A stretch of 7,938 nt of DNA from assembly GCA_011390855.1 (NCBI GenBank), contig JAABRN010000517.1:1-7938 (forward strand), written 5' to 3'. Positions within the stretch are counted from its first letter, which is position 1. Every line of letters starts with the position of its first letter. Positions 6,718-7,938 of this stretch are shown piece by piece. Below the pieces are notes generated by a model, which saw only the letters and a program-made list of their open reading frames with translations, had not been told where the DNA came from and ran no database searches. The translations under genes were made by a program, and so were the position numbers. Origin of the DNA: Hydrogenophaga sp. GTDB lineage: Bacteria; Pseudomonadota; Gammaproteobacteria; Burkholderiales; Burkholderiaceae_C.

Positions 6718-7332
6718 ATGAAATTGCCCGTTTCGTTCCTTTGCGCCGCCGCAGCTGCGGCTTTGTCGTTCAGCGTTCAAGCCCAGACAGTCAAGCCTGA
6801 CCTCGGTAAAGGCGCGGCCACATTCGGGCAGGTGTGCGTGGCTTGCCATGCCGCCGACGGCAACTCCTCCACCCCTGCCAACCCCAAACTTGCTCAGCAG
6901 CATCCAGAGTACCTGATCAAGCAGTTGCAGGAGTACAAGTCGGGCAAGCGTGAAAACGCCATCATGAAGGGCTTCGCCAGCTCCTTGTCCGATGATGACA
7001 TGGTCAACATCTCCTACTGGTTGGCCAGCCAGAAGGCCACGCCTGGCTTCGCTCAGGAAAAAGACCTGGTGCGCCTGGGTGAGCGCATCTATCGCGGTGG
7101 TATTGCCGGCCGGAACGTGGCGGCGTGTGCGAGCTGCCACAGTGCCAACGGTGCAGGCATTCCATCGCAGTACCCGCGGCTTGCCGGCCAGCATGCCGAG
7201 TACACCCTGGATCAGATGAACCAGTTTCGCAGTGGCGTTCGCAAAAACAGCGCGCAGATGACAAAGATCGCGGCTTACATGACTGACGAAGAGATCCGCG
7301 CGGTGTCGGACTACATTGCCGGACTGCGCTGA
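6718..7332 (+). CDS. Periplasmic diheme cytochrome c4
   Basis: A 204-residue diheme c-type cytochrome that carries electrons in the periplasm, typically from the bc1 complex to terminal oxidases. A Sec signal peptide (K2, hydrophobic core about 5-18) should be cut after VQA at residue 22. Heme motif 1 is CVACH (40-44) and heme motif 2 is CASCH (137-141), each opening a class I cytochrome c domain; the near-repeat of about 97 residues is the cytochrome c4 layout. Likely distal Met ligands are M83 and M181, each just before an acidic stretch (LSDDDM, MTDEEI) typical of the family. Start is ATG 6718; there is no clear Shine-Dalgarno, but a later start would lose the signal peptide. It is divergent from engB and precedes resB, whose product helps attach heme to proteins of this kind. 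The specific partner oxidase is unknown. Confidence 0.93.
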   Translation: MKLPVSFLCAAAAAALSFSVQAQTVKPDLGKGAATFGQVCVACHAADGNSSTPANPKLAQQHPEYLIKQLQEYKSGKRENAIMKGFASSLSDDDMVNISYWLASQKATPGFAQEKDLVRLGERIYRGGIAGRNVAACASCHSANGAGIPSQYPRLAGQHAEYTLDQMNQFRSGVRKNSAQMTKIAAYMTDEEIRAVSDYIAGLR

Positions 7333-7344
7333 TCCGGAAGTCAT

Positions 7345-7357
7345 CCATCAATGATGG
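7345..7357. repeat. Short palindrome after the cytochrome c4 stop codon
   Basis: CCATCA, A, TGATGG: a perfect 6-bp dyad around a single base, 12 bases past the stop codon. As RNA it would be a small hairpin with no T-run. It may be mRNA 3'-end structure or chance. Confidence 0.25.
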
Positions 7358-7389
7358 TCGGGATATAAGCTTTCGGTGATATTTGGCGG

Positions 7390-7395
7390 GATAAT
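7390..7395 (+). promoter_or_regulatory. Putative -10 element upstream of resB
   Basis: GATAAT matches five of six bases of the sigma-70 -10 box. No recognisable -35 lies 16-18 bases upstream and there is no extended TGn. It predicts a start near 7402, exactly where a stem-loop arm begins. Only 35 bases separate the terminator T-run from the resB start, too few for an ordinary promoter plus leader, so the resB promoter probably lies upstream of the terminator, perhaps here. Confidence 0.35.
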
Positions 7396-7401
7396 CTCAA
7401 A

Positions 7402-7484
7402 CATGCACCAGAGATTGAATCCAGCATCAAAAATTGCATGACAGTGCGGCGTGTTCTGGAATGTTCCGGACACGCCCTTTTTTT
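7402..7484 (+). ncRNA. Candidate small RNA or transcription-attenuation leader of resB
   Basis: The segment opens with CATGCA (7402-7407), which pairs perfectly with TGCATG (7435-7440), and ends with a strong intrinsic terminator (7448-7484). If transcription starts from the -10 at 7390-7395, an RNA of about 83 bases with two stem-loops results. CCAGAG (7408-7413) and TCCAG (7420-7424) can each pair with the 5' arm of the terminator (7454-7460), so a competing antiterminator fold is possible. It may equally be just the 3' UTR of cytochrome c4. It does not resemble any RNA family I recognise. Confidence 0.3.
7448..7484 (+). terminator. Rho-independent terminator between cytochrome c4 and resB
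   Basis: GGCGTG (7448-7453) pairs with CACGCC (7471-7476). The stem continues inward with one bulge through TGGAA/TTCCG to a tiny loop, and is followed by C and seven T residues (7478-7484). It should end the cytochrome c4 transcript, or a short RNA started near 7402, before resB. Confidence 0.88.
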
Positions 7485-7500
7485 GCCTCCCTTTGCCTCC
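7482..7500 (+). repeat. Two direct copies of TTTGCCTCC
   Basis: The 9-base unit occurs at 7482-7490 and 7492-7500, making a pyrimidine-rich tract between the terminator and resB. No Shine-Dalgarno is visible in the remaining bases before the resB ATG. The repeat may be slippage of no function. Confidence 0.3.
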
Positions 7501-7519
7501 TTTAGCGCGCTGAATATCC

Positions 7520-7938
7520 ATGACCATCTCCACAGAGGGAATGCAGTTGCGTGCCGGCTCGCGCTTCGCCAGCGACCTGGTGGAACTGTTGTCCTCCATG
7601 CGTTTTGCCATTTCACTGCTCACGGTGATATGTATCGCATCGGTGATCGGCACGGTGGTCAAGCAGCACGAACCACCGAACAACTACGTCAACCAGTTTG
7701 GCCCTTTCTGGGCTGACGTGTTTGGCAGCGCCAGCCTGTTTTCTGTTTACAGCGCCTGGTGGTTTCTGGCCATTCTTGCCTTTCTGGTCATCAGCACCAG
7801 CTTGTGCATTGCCAGAAACACGCCCAAGATCCTGGTGGATTTCAAGGCCTACAAGGAGAACATCCGGGGGCAAAGCCTCAAGGCGTTTCCCCACCGTGCA
7901 GAAAGCGGTTTGAATGAAATGCCGGAGACAGCGGCTCA
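7520..7938 (+). CDS. resB: Cytochrome c biogenesis protein ResB/Ccs1, N-terminal part (runs off the window)
   Basis: The frame gives 139 residues from ATG 7520 and stays open at the window edge; the full family protein is several times longer. ResB works with CcsA (ResC) in System II to deliver heme across the inner membrane and attach it to periplasmic CXXCH motifs. The N-terminus shows ELLSSMRFAISLLTV (22-36), an ResB hallmark, with transmembrane segment 1 at about 29-47. A short loop with PPNNYVNQFGPFW (52-64) and transmembrane segment 2 at about 79-98 follow, then a basic stretch NTPKILVDFKAYK (100-112). An in-frame TGA at 7511 limits the start. ATG 7541 (residue 8) is an alternative, with AGAGGGA too close to it to serve well. 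No clear Shine-Dalgarno precedes ATG 7520. Its placement after cytochrome c4 fits the role. Confidence 0.93.
   Translation, partial: MTISTEGMQLRAGSRFASDLVELLSSMRFAISLLTVICIASVIGTVVKQHEPPNNYVNQFGPFWADVFGSASLFSVYSAWWFLAILAFLVISTSLCIARNTPKILVDFKAYKENIRGQSLKAFPHRAESGLNEMPETAA

Noticed and set aside
6616..7344. Minus-strand open frame of 242 codons opposite cytochrome c4
   Set aside because: The sense strand has a signal peptide and two CXXCH motifs. The antisense product has no recognisable features.
7403..7441. Mini-ORF MHQRLNPASKIA in the resB leader, as a possible leader peptide
   Set aside because: It has no Shine-Dalgarno and no run of regulatory codons, and its ATG would be almost at the predicted transcript start. 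Chance is the simpler reading.
1..7938. Mobile elements, CRISPR arrays, toxin-antitoxin or defence systems, tRNA or rRNA genes
   Set aside because: I saw no transposase, integrase, regularly spaced repeats, target-site duplications or structured RNA genes. The gene content is typical core chromosome.

Overview
This is an ordinary chromosomal window of a Gram-negative betaproteobacterium, most likely Burkholderiales and probably Comamonadaceae. The clues are the high GC content, the MetK sequence type, two tandem lipid A-type acyltransferases divergent from metK, and engB / cytochrome c4 / ResB side by side (ResB means System II cytochrome c maturation). The taxonomic call is inference from gene content and sequence flavour, not a database match.

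Layout, left to right. Bases 1-267 hold no gene I can support. A soluble PAS-PAS-PAS-HisKA-HATPase sensor kinase follows on the minus strand (268-2337). Its promoter appears to start inside the tail of the metK terminator (2465-2492). metK (2612-3793, minus) has a leader of roughly 100 bases containing several short hairpins. Divergent from metK, two LpxL/HtrB-family acyltransferases (3966-4838 and 4877-5791, plus) probably form an operon. They converge on engB (5831-6616, minus), a ribosome-assembly GTPase. A 101-base divergent control region separates engB from a periplasmic diheme cytochrome c4 (6718-7332, plus). After a strong intrinsic terminator (7448-7484) the first 139 codons of resB (7520 to the window end, plus) are present; the gene runs off the edge.

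How the genes fit together: most are housekeeping (SAM synthesis, outer-membrane lipid A acylation, 50S subunit assembly, respiratory electron transfer and cytochrome c assembly). ResB is part of the machinery that attaches heme to CXXCH proteins such as the adjacent cytochrome c4. The sensor kinase is the only clearly environment-responsive protein, and no response regulator lies in the window.

I found no exotic or defence-like system. The observations most worth following are non-coding: a promoter-like element, hairpin and terminator ahead of resB that could be a small RNA or an attenuator, a perfect 6-6-6 dyad between engB and cytochrome c4, and the structured metK leader.
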